64,000 nucleotides of DNA from Corynebacterium ulceribovis DSM 45146 (GTDB lineage: Bacteria; Actinomycetota; Actinomycetes; Mycobacteriales; Mycobacteriaceae): NCBI RefSeq assembly GCF_000372445.1, contig NZ_AQUY01000004.1, positions 1,335 through 65,334 on the forward strand, given 5' to 3'. Made by a program: the position numbers and the translations under genes. The notes beneath the pieces were generated by a model. The model was not told where the DNA came from and ran no database searches. It worked only from the letters and a program-made list of their open reading frames with translations. Positions 18,422 to 28,525 of the stretch are shown here, piece after piece. Every line of letters begins with the position of its first letter. Within the stretch, counting starts at the first letter, position 1.

Positions 18422-18541
18422 CCCAGTCTGCTTAAAAGCTTCTCAGTTCTAAGAAGCGGGAATAAAGACAGCACAAATATCGTTTTTATGCCCGATAGGT
18501 ATAGCGTAAATACCACAGAAATCATGCCTCAAAGGAGTCTC

Positions 18542-19633
18542 ATGTCTTCCAACCCAATTCGGGTCGCCATCGTCGGCGTCGGCAACTGCGCTTCTGCACT
18601 CGTTCAGGGCGTCGAGTTTTACCGCAACGCAAAGGACACCGACACCGTCCCCGGTCTGATGCACGTCCGCTTCGGCGACTACCACGTCTCCGATGTGGAG
18701 TTCGTCGCTGCATTCGATGTTGATGATGTCAAGGTCGGCAAGGACCTGTCCGAAGCAATCAATGCGTCAGAAAACTGCACCATCAAGATCGCCGATGTGC
18801 CAACCCTGGGCATTGAGGTCCAGCGCGGCCCAACCTTGGACGGCCTCGGCCGCTACTACCGCGAGACCGTGGAAGAGTCCGGCAAGGAAGCCGTGGACGT
18901 GGTGCAGGCATTGAAGGACGCCAAGGTCGATGTGATGGTGTCTTACCTGCCGGTGGGCTCCGAGCAGGCCGACAAGTTCTACGCACAGTGCGCTATTGAC
19001 GCTGGTGTTGCCTTCGTCAATGCCCTGCCAGTGTTCATTGCTTCCGACCCAGAATGGGCAAAGAAGTTCGAAGACGCCGGGGTGCCGATCATTGGTGACG
19101 ACATTAAGTCCCAGGTTGGTGCCACCATCACCCACCGTGTGATGGCGAAACTGTTTGAAGACCGTGGTGTGCGATTGGACCGCACCCTGCAGCTGAACGT
19201 CGGCGGCAACATGGACTTCAAGAACATGCTGGAACGTGAACGCCTCGACTCCAAGCGCATCTCGAAGACCCAGGCAGTCACCTCGAACCTGACCGGACCG
19301 CTGGCCGGCAAGATCGATGACCGCAATGTCCACATCGGACCATCGGACTGGATTGACTGGCTCGACGACCGCAAGTGGGCCTACGTCCGCTTGGAGGGTA
19401 CTGCCTTTGGTGAAGTGCCACTAAACCTGGAATACAAGCTGGAAGTGTGGGACTCCCCGAACTCGGCTGGCATCATCATTGACGCCATCCGCGCAGCGAA
19501 GATTGCACTGGACCGCGGAATTGGTGGCCCAATCTTCGACGCATCGGCATACCTGATGAAGTCGCCGCCGAAGCAGATCGCGGACGATACTGCCCGCGCG
19601 AACCTGGAAGCGTTTATCCGCGGCGAGAAATAG
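18542..19633 (+). CDS. ino1: Inositol-3-phosphate synthase
   Basis: A 363-residue NAD-dependent enzyme converting glucose 6-phosphate to inositol 3-phosphate, the entry to phosphatidylinositol, mycothiol and lipoarabinomannan-type glycolipids of actinobacteria. The N-terminal Rossmann motif [11 protein letters not shown] and the later SYLPVGSEQ and [12 protein letters not shown] segments are family signatures. AAAGGAG lies 5 bases before the ATG at 18542, which beats an upstream in-frame ATG. Typical length for the short actinobacterial type. Confidence 0.96.
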   Translation: MSSNPIRVAIVGVGNCASALVQGVEFYRNAKDTDTVPGLMHVRFGDYHVSDVEFVAAFDVDDVKVGKDLSEAINASENCTIKIADVPTLGIEVQRGPTLDGLGRYYRETVEESGKEAVDVVQALKDAKVDVMVSYLPVGSEQADKFYAQCAIDAGVAFVNALPVFIASDPEWAKKFEDAGVPIIGDDIKSQVGATITHRVMAKLFEDRGVRLDRTLQLNVGGNMDFKNMLERERLDSKRISKTQAVTSNLTGPLAGKIDDRNVHIGPSDWIDWLDDRKWAYVRLEGTAFGEVPLNLEYKLEVWDSPNSAGIIIDAIRAAKIALDRGIGGPIFDASAYLMKSPPKQIADDTARANLEAFIRGEK

Positions 19634-19676
19634 CCGCACCCTTGCTACTTCGCTGAAAAGCAAGTAGCCAACAAGC

Positions 19677-19710
19677 AAAACCGCAGCCAACTTGTGCTGC
19701 GGTTTTCGTA
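19677..19710 (+). terminator. Intrinsic terminator after ino1
   Basis: A perfect 10-bp stem AAAACCGCAG (19677-19686) / CTGCGGTTTT (19697-19706). The T-run is formed by the stem's own end, so it may work in both directions. Confidence 0.75.
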
Positions 19711-19845
19711 GTTGTGCAGCAAGTGGCGACGGTTACATTCACCCCATTATTTCCGGATCGCCAACATTTTTGCTAGCAATAACATTATTTGGTGGCACTA
19801 TGGTAAATAAGTAGTTTTAGTCCACCAACGAAAGTGCTTTCCGTC

Positions 19846-20355
19846 ATGACCGACCACGCTGCATTTCCAGACGATGCCACGCTCAGCAAAATGAGCGACG
19901 CGGAAATCGAAGATCTCCTCGCCAACGAGATCCGCCCAATGCTCACTCGCTTGGAACTGCTGTACACCCGCGTGTCCCAGGAGTCGTCGATTTCCCGCGC
20001 GCAGCTGTCGATCATGTCCACTCTCGCTGATGTCGGACCATGCCGAATCAGCCAAATCGCCCAAACAGAATCGATCCGGATGCCGACGGCCTCTAACGCG
20101 ATTCATCAGCTAGAGAAGCTGGGGATGGTCACCCGAGTCCGAGACGTAGAAGACCGCCGTGGCGTACAGGTGAAGCTGACCGACAAAGGCCACGAAGAAC
20201 TCAATCGTGTTGGGGCAGAACGTAATCGACTGTTCCGTGCGCTTTTCACTGGTCTGGACCGTGAACAACTTGAACGGGCGGTTTCGGCAATTCCAATTAT
20301 TCGTGACATGCTAGAGAATTATGGAAAGCCGAACGCTAAGGAAGCGCACTCGTAG
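19846..20355 (+). CDS. MarR family transcriptional regulator
   Basis: A 169-residue winged-helix regulator. The recognition region (RISQIAQTESIRMPTASNAI) and the wing with the DxRG-type motif (VEDRRGVQVKLT) are clear. Start choice is between GTG 19834 and ATG 19846; only a weak purine run precedes either. By position next to ino1 and a universal stress protein it matches the corynebacterial MalR-type regulator, which controls stress and envelope genes; the equivalence is inferred from synteny. Confidence 0.88.
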   Translation: MTDHAAFPDDATLSKMSDAEIEDLLANEIRPMLTRLELLYTRVSQESSISRAQLSIMSTLADVGPCRISQIAQTESIRMPTASNAIHQLEKLGMVTRVRDVEDRRGVQVKLTDKGHEELNRVGAERNRLFRALFTGLDREQLERAVSAIPIIRDMLENYGKPNAKEAHS

Positions 20356-20388
20356 GTTGCATTTGAGCCTCCACTTGGGAGGCCCACG

Positions 20389-21300
20389 GTGAGCCACGGT
20401 GTCCCGCAGCGCATCCTTGTTGGCTGGCGCCCCGAATCCGCCGGCACTGAAGCACTTCACTACGCCGCTTGGCTGGCTCGCACTGGGCCGGTGACCATCC
20501 GCGTCGCTACGGTTATCCCACGTACCTGGCCGATGGTCCTCAGTGTCCTCTCCGGTTTCGACACCTGGGCCAAAGAGGAAGCCGACCGCTCCGCCGCCGC
20601 CGCACGCGCCGCGTTGAAGGAAGCTGGCGTACCGAAGTCTGCCCTCGATGACGAACCCACTGTCGCTGTCACTGGTACTTCCGAAGCTGCTGGCTTGTCC
20701 ACAGCCGCCACCGACTTCGACGCGGACCTCATCATCCTTGGCTCCCATGGTTCTGCAGCCAAAGGCTACTTCCGGATGGGTTCGACCGCTGATGCGCTAC
20801 TGCACTACTCCCCGATTCCGATTGGCTTGGCCCCGCGTCACCCGAAGCTGTCGAAACGTGGCATCACCCGCATCTGCTGCCCTTACGTCGACACTGCTCA
20901 GTCCCACACTGCCCTAGCTCGCGCCGCCGACATGGCGATGGCGTGGGATTTGCCGCTGCGACTGCTCGCCTTCGTTCCTTCCGGTGCCGCGTTCAGCCCA
21001 GTGGACGCCCCGATGGGCAATGACTCCAATTTGATGGTCGAATGGCAAGAGCAAGCAATGGCCACCCTCGACCGGGGCCGCGACCGCGCACTCACCCGCT
21101 ACCCCGACATCCATCTGGAAACTGAGATTGGTTCCGGCCCAAACTGGGCGGCGGCATTGGATACCGTCAAGTGGAAGAAGGGTGATCTGCTGGTCACCGG
21201 CTCGTCGGCACTCGGCCCATTCGCCCGCGTTTTCATTGGGTCCAGCACCTCGCAGATCCTGCGGCATTGCCCCACCCCTATCTACGTCACCCCAGCATAG
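20389..21300 (+). CDS. Tandem-domain universal stress protein
   Basis: A 303-residue protein with two UspA domains (about residues 1-145 and 155-303). Each half has the ATP-binding-type loop: LGSHGSAAKGYFRMGS in the first and VTGSSALGPFARVFIGS in the second. It starts at GTG 20389, 7 bases after GGGAGG, and 33 bases after the MarR gene, so the two may form an operon. Likely a cytoplasmic stress or dormancy factor; no catalytic function can be stated. Confidence 0.9.
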   Translation: MSHGVPQRILVGWRPESAGTEALHYAAWLARTGPVTIRVATVIPRTWPMVLSVLSGFDTWAKEEADRSAAAARAALKEAGVPKSALDDEPTVAVTGTSEAAGLSTAATDFDADLIILGSHGSAAKGYFRMGSTADALLHYSPIPIGLAPRHPKLSKRGITRICCPYVDTAQSHTALARAADMAMAWDLPLRLLAFVPSGAAFSPVDAPMGNDSNLMVEWQEQAMATLDRGRDRALTRYPDIHLETEIGSGPNWAAALDTVKWKKGDLLVTGSSALGPFARVFIGSSTSQILRHCPTPIYVTPA

Positions 21301-21301
21301 G

Positions 21302-21307
21302 TAGGCT
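21302..21307 (+). promoter_or_regulatory. -10 box for a probable leaderless mRNA
   Basis: TAGGCT ends 7 bases before the ATG at 21315, with no Shine-Dalgarno sequence between. Confidence 0.35.
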
Positions 21308-21314
21308 CGGGGGT

Positions 21315-21791
21315 ATGTCAACGCCTCATGATCACAATGACGACGCCCCGAAGCCGAAGCGCAGACTCGGTGGCCAAGATCGGCCGGGCAAAATCAGCGA
21401 AGCCGACCTAGACTTTGACCCACTGCTACGCCTAGAGCTGGAACAAAAGTCCCGCCGTCAAGCCATTTTCTGGGCCATTGGCACTATGGTCGCCATTTTG
21501 GTGTCTGCGATGATTATCGCGTTCATCGGCCGCGCCGTCGGTGGCCCAAACTGCGACGCCGGCTACTCCAGCTTCATGTGCAGCCGCACTTTCGAACTCG
21601 CATTCCCACTTATCCCAGCGGCCATCGCCCTCGGCGGCACCTTCGGCGCCATGTGGATCTGCTACGTCAAGTGGTCCCGCTACCAGAAATGGACCCCGTG
21701 GCTGGCCATCACATGGCTGCTGATTCCGGTATCGCTGCTGTGGATCACCTCGACCGCCCAGTTTGCGATTTTGGGGCTGCCACTGCGGTAA
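21315..21791 (+). CDS. Hypothetical membrane protein, three helices
   Basis: A 158-residue protein: a charged cytoplasmic N-terminus (about 55 residues, Lys/Asp/Glu/Arg-rich), then three hydrophobic helices (about residues 58-80, 97-118 and 128-150). Two Cys (NCDAGYSSFMC) face the loop between helices one and two and could form a disulfide. No family recognised with certainty. A strong terminator follows. Confidence 0.75.
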   Translation: MSTPHDHNDDAPKPKRRLGGQDRPGKISEADLDFDPLLRLELEQKSRRQAIFWAIGTMVAILVSAMIIAFIGRAVGGPNCDAGYSSFMCSRTFELAFPLIPAAIALGGTFGAMWICYVKWSRYQKWTPWLAITWLLIPVSLLWITSTAQFAILGLPLR

Positions 21792-21809
21792 ATAACCGTC
21801 AATAAGCCC

Positions 21810-21850
21810 AAAGACCTGCGGAAGGATTCCTCCTGCAGGTCTTTATTTTT
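21810..21850 (+). terminator. Terminator between convergent membrane-protein gene and leuS
   Basis: A perfect 10-bp stem AAAGACCTGC (21810-21819) / GCAGGTCTTT (21835-21844) followed by ATTTTT on the plus strand. The stem may also serve leuS from the other side. Confidence 0.85.
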
Positions 21851-21882
21851 GCTTAATGACGGATTGGCCGCCGGGCAGTCGG

Positions 21883-24753
21883 TTACCCCTTAACCACCAG
21901 GTTCACCATGCGGCCCGGCACCACAATCACCTTGACCAGGTTCTTACCGGCAATGAGGGACTGGATGTGCTCATCAGCCAAGGCAAGCTCCTGAACGGCA
22001 TCGCGGTCGGCATCGGCTGGCGCCTCAAGGTGACCGCGGACCTTACCGTTGACCTGGACTGGGTACTCAACCGAGTCGTCGACCAGCCACTTCTCTTCGA
22101 AGGATGGCCATGGGCCATGCGCCAAAGTGTCGGTGTGGCCCAGACGCAACCACAGTTCCTCCGCAATGTGCGGTGCCACTGGGGCCAACATCAGCACCAC
22201 TGCTTCGGCAGCGGCGCGTGGGGTGGCCGGCTCGTTGGCGTAGACGCGGGTCAGGTAGTTCACGCACTCGATAATCTTCGCCACCGCGGTGTTATCCCGC
22301 AGGTTCGCGTAGTCATCGGTCACGCCAGCGACAGCGCGGTGCACAGCCTTATTGTCCTCATCGGTCAGCACCGCATCGGAAATGCGCAGCTCACCGGTAG
22401 CTTCATCAACCACCAGGCGCCACACGCGCTGCAGCAGACGCTGCGCACCAACAACATCCTTCGTCGCCCACGGACGGGAGGTATCCAACGGGCCCATCGA
22501 CATTTCGTAAACACGCAGGGTGTCGGCACCGAAATTGTCGCAAATGTCGTCCGGGGACACGGAGTTCTTCAGGGACTTACCCATCTTGCCGTATTCCTGG
22601 GTGACCTCTTCACCGTTGTAGAAGAACTTGCCGTCCTTCTCCTCCACCTCAGCGGCTGGAACGTACACGCCGCGGCTGTCGGTGTAGGCAAACGCCTGAA
22701 TGTAGCCCTGGTTGAACAGGCGGCGGTATGGCTCCCACGAGGAGACATGGCCCAGGTCAAACAGCACCTTGTGCCAGAAGCGCGAGTACAGCAGGTGCAG
22801 CACCGCGTGCTCCACACCACCGACGTACAGGTCAACACCGCCTGGGTCTTGTGGGCCGTGTTCTGCTGGGCGTGGACCGGTCCAGTAGCGCTCATTCTCA
22901 ATGTCCACGAACGCATCCTGATTCGTCGGATCAATGTAACGCAGCTGGTACCAGGAAGAACCGGCCCACTGTGGCATCACGTTGGTGTCGCGGGTGTACT
23001 GCTTCGGACCGTCGCCGAGGTCCAGCGTGACGTTCACCCAGTCGGTGACCTTCGCCAGCGGCGGGTGCGGCTGGGAGGTGACATCATCCGGCTCGAAAGT
23101 CACCGGCTGGTAGTCCTCCACTTCCGGCAGCTCCACCGGCAGCATGGAATCAGGCAGTGGGTGCGCCACGCCATCTTCGTCGTAGACGATTGGGAATGGT
23201 TCGCCCCAGTAACGCTGGCGGGCAAAGAGCCAGTCGCGCAGCTTGTACTGAATCTTCTCCACACCCAGCTGCTTTGCCACCAGCCACTCAATGGTTTTCG
23301 CCTTCGCGGCAGCCATATCCAGGCCGTTAATGTCTAGGCCTTGGTCATTAGCGGAGTTCACTGCGGTGCCGGATTCGGTGAACGCAGCTTCGGAAATATT
23401 GCCGCCCGCCACAACTTCCACGATTGGCAGGCCGAAAGCTTCGGCGAACTCGTAGTCGCGGTCGTCGTGCGCTGGCACCGACATAATCGCGCCGGTACCG
23501 TAGCCGGTCAGCACATAGTCAGCGATAAACACTGGGATTTCGGCGCCATTGACTGGGTTGATGGCGTAGGTGCCCAGGAAAACACCCGTCTTTTCCTTGT
23601 TTTCCTGACGTTCCAGGTCCGACTTTGCGGCAATGGCAGCGCGATACTTGGCCACTGCATCCGCTGGGGTGTTGGCGCCGTAGGTCCAGCGCTCATCAAT
23701 CCCGTCAAAGTTTCCGGTTCCGCCGGCCACCAATTCGTCAACAAGCTCATGTTCTGGCGCAAGCACCATGTAGGTGGCACCGAACAGGGTGTCGGGGCGG
23801 GTGGTGAACACGGTCAGCTTGTGGCCCTGGCACTGGAAGTCGACTTCGGCGCCGCGGGAACGGCCAATCCAGTTACGCTGCATGGCCTTGACCTTCTCCG
23901 GCCAGTCCAGGTCGTCGAGGTCGTCGATCAGGCGGTCGGAGTAGGCGGTAATCCGCATCATCCACTGCTTCAGGTTGCGGCGGAACACTGGGAAGTTGCC
24001 GCGTTCGGACTTGCCGTCGGCGGTGACTTCTTCGTTTGCCAGCACGGTACCGAGGCCTGGGCACCAGTTCACGGTCGATTCGGAGTGGTAGACGAGGCGG
24101 TGGGCGTCCAGCGCGTCGGCCTGTTCCACATTGTTCAGTTCATCCCAGCTGCGGCCTTCGTACTTTTCCGGCAGTGGGAAGGAACCGTCGGCATAGGCCG
24201 CGGCGAGCGTGTCAATTGGCTTTGCTTTGTTTTCCCGCGGGTCGAACCAGGCGCCGTAGATCTGCAGGAAAATCCACTGAGTCCAGCGGTAAAAGTCCAG
24301 GTCAGTGGTGGCGACGGCGCGGCGCTTGTCGTGGCCGAGGCCAAGGCGACCCAGCTGCCGTTCCATGTTCGCAATATTTGCTTCGGTGGTGGTGCGGGGG
24401 TGGGTGCCGGTCTGGACGGCGTACTGCTCGGCTGGCAGGCCGAAAGCGTCGTAGCCGAGGGTGTGCAGCACGTTGGTGCCCTGCATGCGGTGGAAGCGTG
24501 CGTAAACGTCGGTGGCGATATAGCCCAGCGGGTGCCCGACGTGCAGGCCCGCCCCGGATGGGTACGGGAACATGTCCTGCACGAAGAGTTTGTTGTCCGG
24601 CAGGTCGTCCCCGGCGGCTGGTGCCAGCGTGCCGGTTGGGTTTGGTGCCTGGAAGGTCGCGTTGTCGGTCCAGTAGCTTTGCCAGCGGGTCTCAATTTCC
24701 GCGGCCAGCTCTGGCGAATAACGGTACGAAGGTGCCTCGCTGGAAGTGGTCAT
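21883..24753 (-). CDS. leuS: Leucyl-tRNA synthetase
   Basis: A 956-residue class I aminoacyl-tRNA synthetase charging tRNA-Leu. The HIGH motif appears as HVGH, and KMSKS as KMGKS. The CP1 editing domain sits between them, and the C-terminal anticodon-binding and leucine-specific domains follow. Length is normal for actinobacteria. No Shine-Dalgarno is seen before the ATG; instead a -10 box lies 8 bases upstream. Two very long open frames on the opposite strand are composition shadows. Confidence 0.97.
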   Translation of the reverse strand: MTTSSEAPSYRYSPELAAEIETRWQSYWTDNATFQAPNPTGTLAPAAGDDLPDNKLFVQDMFPYPSGAGLHVGHPLGYIATDVYARFHRMQGTNVLHTLGYDAFGLPAEQYAVQTGTHPRTTTEANIANMERQLGRLGLGHDKRRAVATTDLDFYRWTQWIFLQIYGAWFDPRENKAKPIDTLAAAYADGSFPLPEKYEGRSWDELNNVEQADALDAHRLVYHSESTVNWCPGLGTVLANEEVTADGKSERGNFPVFRRNLKQWMMRITAYSDRLIDDLDDLDWPEKVKAMQRNWIGRSRGAEVDFQCQGHKLTVFTTRPDTLFGATYMVLAPEHELVDELVAGGTGNFDGIDERWTYGANTPADAVAKYRAAIAAKSDLERQENKEKTGVFLGTYAINPVNGAEIPVFIADYVLTGYGTGAIMSVPAHDDRDYEFAEAFGLPIVEVVAGGNISEAAFTESGTAVNSANDQGLDINGLDMAAAKAKTIEWLVAKQLGVEKIQYKLRDWLFARQRYWGEPFPIVYDEDGVAHPLPDSMLPVELPEVEDYQPVTFEPDDVTSQPHPPLAKVTDWVNVTLDLGDGPKQYTRDTNVMPQWAGSSWYQLRYIDPTNQDAFVDIENERYWTGPRPAEHGPQDPGGVDLYVGGVEHAVLHLLYSRFWHKVLFDLGHVSSWEPYRRLFNQGYIQAFAYTDSRGVYVPAAEVEEKDGKFFYNGEEVTQEYGKMGKSLKNSVSPDDICDNFGADTLRVYEMSMGPLDTSRPWATKDVVGAQRLLQRVWRLVVDEATGELRISDAVLTDEDNKAVHRAVAGVTDDYANLRDNTAVAKIIECVNYLTRVYANEPATPRAAAEAVVLMLAPVAPHIAEELWLRLGHTDTLAHGPWPSFEEKWLVDDSVEYPVQVNGKVRGHLEAPADADRDAVQELALADEHIQSLIAGKNLVKVIVVPGRMVNLVVKG

Positions 24754-24761
24754 AACTGCAC

Positions 24762-24767
24762 AGCATA
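24762..24767 (-). promoter_or_regulatory. -10 box for probable leaderless leuS mRNA
   Basis: TATGCT on the minus strand ends 8 bases before the leuS ATG, and no ribosome-binding site is present. Confidence 0.4.
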
Positions 24768-24815
24768 GTAGGGTGCTGCCGCGGCCACGGATTCAATCCC
24801 AGCCAAGTCGCGGAT

Positions 24816-24821
24816 TAGGCT
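24816..24821 (+). promoter_or_regulatory. -10 box for a probable leaderless mRNA
   Basis: TAGGCT ends 7 bases before the ATG at 24829. It is divergent from the leuS -10 box about 50 bases away. Confidence 0.35.
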
Positions 24822-24828
24822 AGGACGC

Positions 24829-25317
24829 ATGACTGTGCTTGCCGTAATCATTTTTGTTTTGGCCCTTGCTCTGGCCGTGGTCGCATTCTTGGCGATGCAG
24901 GGCAAACTCCCTGGTAACAATATTTTGGGTATCCGCACTGAAGCAGCCCGCAAGAACGAACGCTACTGGACCATCGCACATAAAGTCGCCGCCCCAATGT
25001 GGTTTGGTGCCGCTGGTGCCCTGCTCGTCGCGGGGGTTGTTGCACTGCGGGTGTCCGGCTGGTTGTGGGTGTTCTTCGCAGTAGCGTTGTTGCTTGCGGT
25101 GGTCTTCCTTGGTGTCGGCGCGTCGATGGGTGCGCGCACCGTTGCGCTTATTGACGAAAAGGAATCCGACTCCGATGGCTGCGACTCGGGTTCGTGTGGC
25201 TGCGGCGACGGTGGCTGCGGAAGTGATGCAGGTCAGAGCACTGCTGCAGCCCCTGCCCCTGCCGTTGACCGCGATGCGCTAAAGCGCGCATTAGGCGGAA
25301 ATTCGGCACAGAATTAA
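24829..25317 (+). CDS. SdpI-like membrane protein with Cys/Gly-rich tail
   Basis: A 162-residue protein with three hydrophobic helices (about residues 1-20, 55-77 and 80-103). The loop after helix one, KLPGNNILGIRT, is typical of SdpI/YhfL-type proteins. The C-terminal cytoplasmic part has an unusual cluster, CDSGSCGCGDGGC, near residues 119-131, then Ala/Pro-rich sequence. The cluster could bind metal; this is inference. It is 13 bases ahead of the BASS transporter gene. Confidence 0.8.
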   Translation: MTVLAVIIFVLALALAVVAFLAMQGKLPGNNILGIRTEAARKNERYWTIAHKVAAPMWFGAAGALLVAGVVALRVSGWLWVFFAVALLLAVVFLGVGASMGARTVALIDEKESDSDGCDSGSCGCGDGGCGSDAGQSTAAAPAPAVDRDALKRALGGNSAQN

Positions 25318-25330
25318 CAATACTGGGCTA

Positions 25331-26350
25331 ATGGCAGCAACAGAAAGTAACACCACCATCCTGACCCGAATGCGTAACTACCGCCCGGATCCGCTCATTG
25401 TGCTGATTCTGTTGGCCGTGGTCATTGCTATTTTCCTGCCCGCGCGCGGTGAGTTCGCCGACGGGTTTGGTGTGGCCACCACAGTGGCAATTGCTTTCCT
25501 CTTCTTCCTATACGGCGCCCGCTTGTCGCCAGAGGAGGCGAAGCAGGGGTTTAAGCACTGGCGGTTGCACCTGATTATTTTGGTGTTCACCTTCTTGGTG
25601 TTCCCGGTCGTGGGCCTTGCCATGAAGGGCTTGGAACCGATTGTGGGCCCAGAAATGTACTTGGGCCTGCTGTATATGACCTTGGTGCCGTCGACAGTGC
25701 AGTCGTCGGTAGCATTCACGTCGATTGCGCGTGGCAATGTCGCCGGTGCCATTGTGTCGGCGTCGGCGTCGAATCTGCTAGGTGTGGTGCTCACGCCAGT
25801 GCTGGTGATGCTGCTGATGTCCAGCAGCAGTGGCCTGGTGATTTCCGGTCAAGTGTTCTTGGACGTGGCGATTCAGCTGCTGCTGCCGTTCGTGGTTGGC
25901 CAGCTATCCCGAAAGTGGACAGCGAAATTTGCCTCCAACAGCCTGACGAAACAGTTCGACCGTATTTCCATTGCCATGGTGGTTTACGCCGCCTTCTCTG
26001 AAGGTGTCGTGGATGGCATTTGGGTGTCCGTGCCGATATGGCAGCTGCTCTTTGTCTGTGTCCTGTCGGTGGTGCTGGTTGCCTTCATGCTGTGGCTGAC
26101 CCGCTACAGCGCGATGAAGCTGGGCTTTAACCGCGGCGACCAGATCGCCATTGAGTTCTGTGGCACAAAGAAGTCGCTAGCTACTGGTCTGCCGATGGCA
26201 GCAGTTATTTTCGCGGGCCAATCCCTTGGCCTGATTATTCTGCCGCTGATGTTGTTCCACCAGATTCAGCTGATGATGTGCTCCTGGCTGGCGGCGCGCT
26301 ACGCGAAACAGTATGCGCTAGCGCACCCGGAAGAGCAGCCCGCCGCCTAG
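25331..26350 (+). CDS. Bile acid:sodium symporter (BASS/SBF) family transporter
   Basis: A 339-residue membrane protein with about nine to ten helices. The family-typical region FCGTKKSLATGLPMA and the VPSTVQSSVAFTSIARGN segment are seen; both belong to the sodium-binding core of the YfeH-type group. Substrate unknown; likely an organic anion. It follows the SdpI-like gene closely, and its last 4 bases overlap the convergent yqgE-like gene. Confidence 0.9.
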   Translation: MAATESNTTILTRMRNYRPDPLIVLILLAVVIAIFLPARGEFADGFGVATTVAIAFLFFLYGARLSPEEAKQGFKHWRLHLIILVFTFLVFPVVGLAMKGLEPIVGPEMYLGLLYMTLVPSTVQSSVAFTSIARGNVAGAIVSASASNLLGVVLTPVLVMLLMSSSSGLVISGQVFLDVAIQLLLPFVVGQLSRKWTAKFASNSLTKQFDRISIAMVVYAAFSEGVVDGIWVSVPIWQLLFVCVLSVVLVAFMLWLTRYSAMKLGFNRGDQIAIEFCGTKKSLATGLPMAAVIFAGQSLGLIILPLMLFHQIQLMMCSWLAARYAKQYALAHPEEQPAA

Positions 26351-26961
26351 TTACTGCGCACCGACACTGGGAAAGAGGCGTATAGCGGCAGCGGCATTTC
26401 TTGACGGCGCATGACAGCGCCCCACAGATCGACTCGACCCGGCGCGAGAATGTCAGACGGCAGCGCCGGAGTGACATACCAGTCGCCCCGTTCAATTTCG
26501 TCATTAAGCTGTCCTGGGTCCCAACCGGCATACCCCGCAAATACCCGGGAACCCTGCAGGTCATCGGCTACTTCAGCGGCGGTGCCGTTGAGGTTAACGA
26601 TGACAAAGCGGTTGCCCAATGGCTCCAGCCATTCATTGGCGGCAATGTCGGCGCCCATCTTTGATACGCCCAGGCACAGTGGCAGGGTGCGGGAGACCGG
26701 CCCGCCCACGTACAGGACCTTTGGTGCGGTGGCGATGGATTCCCATTCGGGCATGACATTGTGCAGCGGGGTTTCGCTGCGAGCAGTCAGGTCCACGCCG
26801 AGGGCGCCGTCAGGGCCGTACTCGATGAGGAAAACCACAGAGCGGGCGAACTCTGGGGCGAGCATGCCGGGGGCGGCGACCAGCAACATTCCGGCGGCAG
26901 GGTCCTGCCGATCCAGCGCGTTGAACAGTCGGTCCGCAAATAGTCCATCATTCATTTCCAC
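26347..26961 (-). CDS. YqgE/AlgH family protein
   Basis: A 204-residue soluble protein of the UPF0301/YqgE family. The N-terminal AAPGMLAPEFARSVVFLIEY and the FAGYAGWDPGQLNDEIERG block are family signatures. The function of the family is not established. The start is GTG 26961 or ATG 26955; neither has a good ribosome site. It follows pcnA by 12 bases on the same strand, so they are probably one operon. Confidence 0.92.
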   Translation of the reverse strand: MEMNDGLFADRLFNALDRQDPAAGMLLVAAPGMLAPEFARSVVFLIEYGPDGALGVDLTARSETPLHNVMPEWESIATAPKVLYVGGPVSRTLPLCLGVSKMGADIAANEWLEPLGNRFVIVNLNGTAAEVADDLQGSRVFAGYAGWDPGQLNDEIERGDWYVTPALPSDILAPGRVDLWGAVMRRQEMPLPLYASFPVSVRSN

Positions 26962-26973
26962 ACCGTCATTGTG

Positions 26974-28461
26974 TCAGGAATTGCCTTCTTCGCGCGAAAC
27001 CCACCATTTCTTCAACTCCAAAATGGCGTCTTCGCGTTCCATCGGGCCGCGCTCTAGGCGCAGTTCCTTCAAGAATCCCCATGCTGCGCCCACTTCTGGC
27101 CCTGGCTTCAGGTCCAGCAATTGCATAATTTCATTGCCATCGAGATCCGGGCGGATCTTCGCCAGATCTTCCTGCGCGGCAAGTTCCTCAATCCGGTTTT
27201 CCAGGTCGTCGTAGATGCGTTGCAGACGCGCTGCTTTGCGCTTATTCCGAGTGGTGCAGTCCGCTCGAACCAGCTTGTGCAGCCGCTCCAGCAACGGTCC
27301 GGCGTCAGTGACATAGCGCCGTACCGCAGAGTCCGTCCATTGGCTTTCGCCGTAGCCGTGGAAACGCTGGTGCAGGAACACGAGCTGACCAATATCGGAA
27401 ATAACCTGCTTCGGGTACTTCAAGGCACGCAAACGCTTGCGTACCATCTTCGCCCCAACAACTTCGTGGTGATAAAAGGTGACGCCGCCGCCAGGTTTTG
27501 CCGCACGAGTCGCTGGCTTGCCGATGTCATGCAGCAGCGCGGCCCAGCGCAGCACCAGGTCAGGGCCGTCGGTTTCCAGGTCGATGGCTTGGCGCATCAC
27601 CTGCAGGGAGTGTGCGTACACGTCTTTGTGCTGCATGTGTTCGTCTTGGGTCATCTGCATGCCCGGAATTTCTGGGAAGAATCGTTCTGCCAGTCCGGTA
27701 TCCACCATCAATTCCAGGCCTGCGGTTGGGTTTTCACCCAGCATCAGTTTGTTCAATTCCGCCTGGATTCGCTCGGCAGTAATCCGATCGATCTGCGACG
27801 CCATATCCGTCATTGCGGCAACGACCCGCGGCGCCGGCGCAAAGTTCAGGGCGCTGGCGAAGCGGGCGGCGCGCAACATGCGCAGCGGATCATCATTGAA
27901 GGAGTCTTCTGGGGTGCCGGGGGTGTCCAGCAGCCGTGCTTCGAGGTCCTGCAGTCCGCCCATTGGGTCGAGGAATTTCTGGTCCCCGTTGCCGAAGAGT
28001 TGCACCGCCATGGCGTTGACTTTGAAGTCGCGGCGAATCAGGTCCGCGTCCAAGCTATCGCCGAAGGTGACTTCTGGGTTGCGGGATTGGCCGTCGTATT
28101 GGTCGGCGCGGAACGTGGTGATTTCGATCTGCGCGTGGTTCTTTTCGGCGCTGACGGTGCCGAATTCAATACCGGTGTCCCACACGACATCTGCCCAGCC
28201 GGTGAGGATGTCGGAGATTGCCTCCGGCCGCGCATTGGTGGTGAAGTCCAAGTCGTGGCCTAGTCGCCCCAGCAGGGCGTCTCGTACCGATCCGCCGACT
28301 AGGTACAGTTCATAGCCTGCGGTTTCGAAGCGGTGAGCGAGTGGCACCAGGGTGTCGTCGTGGGCGCGGAGCGCCTGTTGGGCCCGGGCCAGCAGCGCCA
28401 TGGTCTGCTGTGGGTCGGTCGCCGCGCTGGTTGGGTGGGGATTGTTTCCGGAATTGCTCAC
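26974..28461 (-). CDS. pcnA: CCA tRNA nucleotidyltransferase
   Basis: A 495-residue enzyme that adds or repairs the 3' CCA of tRNA. The nucleotidyltransferase motif LVGGSVRDALLGR with the DLDF metal site is near residue 55-75. The RNA-binding head follows. A C-terminal HD phosphohydrolase domain has LLHDIGKP. The start is GTG 28461, with a TAAGGT -10-like box 6 bases upstream, so the mRNA may be leaderless. It diverges from the Nudix gene, as in mycobacteria. Confidence 0.94.
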   Translation of the reverse strand: MSNSGNNPHPTSAATDPQQTMALLARAQQALRAHDDTLVPLAHRFETAGYELYLVGGSVRDALLGRLGHDLDFTTNARPEAISDILTGWADVVWDTGIEFGTVSAEKNHAQIEITTFRADQYDGQSRNPEVTFGDSLDADLIRRDFKVNAMAVQLFGNGDQKFLDPMGGLQDLEARLLDTPGTPEDSFNDDPLRMLRAARFASALNFAPAPRVVAAMTDMASQIDRITAERIQAELNKLMLGENPTAGLELMVDTGLAERFFPEIPGMQMTQDEHMQHKDVYAHSLQVMRQAIDLETDGPDLVLRWAALLHDIGKPATRAAKPGGGVTFYHHEVVGAKMVRKRLRALKYPKQVISDIGQLVFLHQRFHGYGESQWTDSAVRRYVTDAGPLLERLHKLVRADCTTRNKRKAARLQRIYDDLENRIEELAAQEDLAKIRPDLDGNEIMQLLDLKPGPEVGAAWGFLKELRLERGPMEREDAILELKKWWVSREEGNS

Positions 28462-28467
28462 GCCCCA

Positions 28468-28473
28468 ACCTTA
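28468..28473 (-). promoter_or_regulatory. -10 box upstream of pcnA
   Basis: TAAGGT on the minus strand ends 6 bases before the GTG start of pcnA. Assigned from position only. Confidence 0.3.
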
Positions 28474-28512
28474 CCGAGGCGAGCCAACCCAACTCCCGTT
28501 TGGCAGGCGCGG

Positions 28513-28518
28513 TATTCT
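28513..28518 (+). promoter_or_regulatory. -10 box for a probable leaderless Nudix mRNA
   Basis: TATTCT ends 7 bases before the ATG at 28526, with no Shine-Dalgarno sequence between. Confidence 0.4.
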
Positions 28519-28525
28519 ATACGGA

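Noticed and set aside
21856..24768. Two long open frames (about 490 and 475 codons) antisense to leuS
   Set aside because: They are shadows of GC-rich codon use in leuS; the products are low in normal protein motifs and have no ribosome sites.
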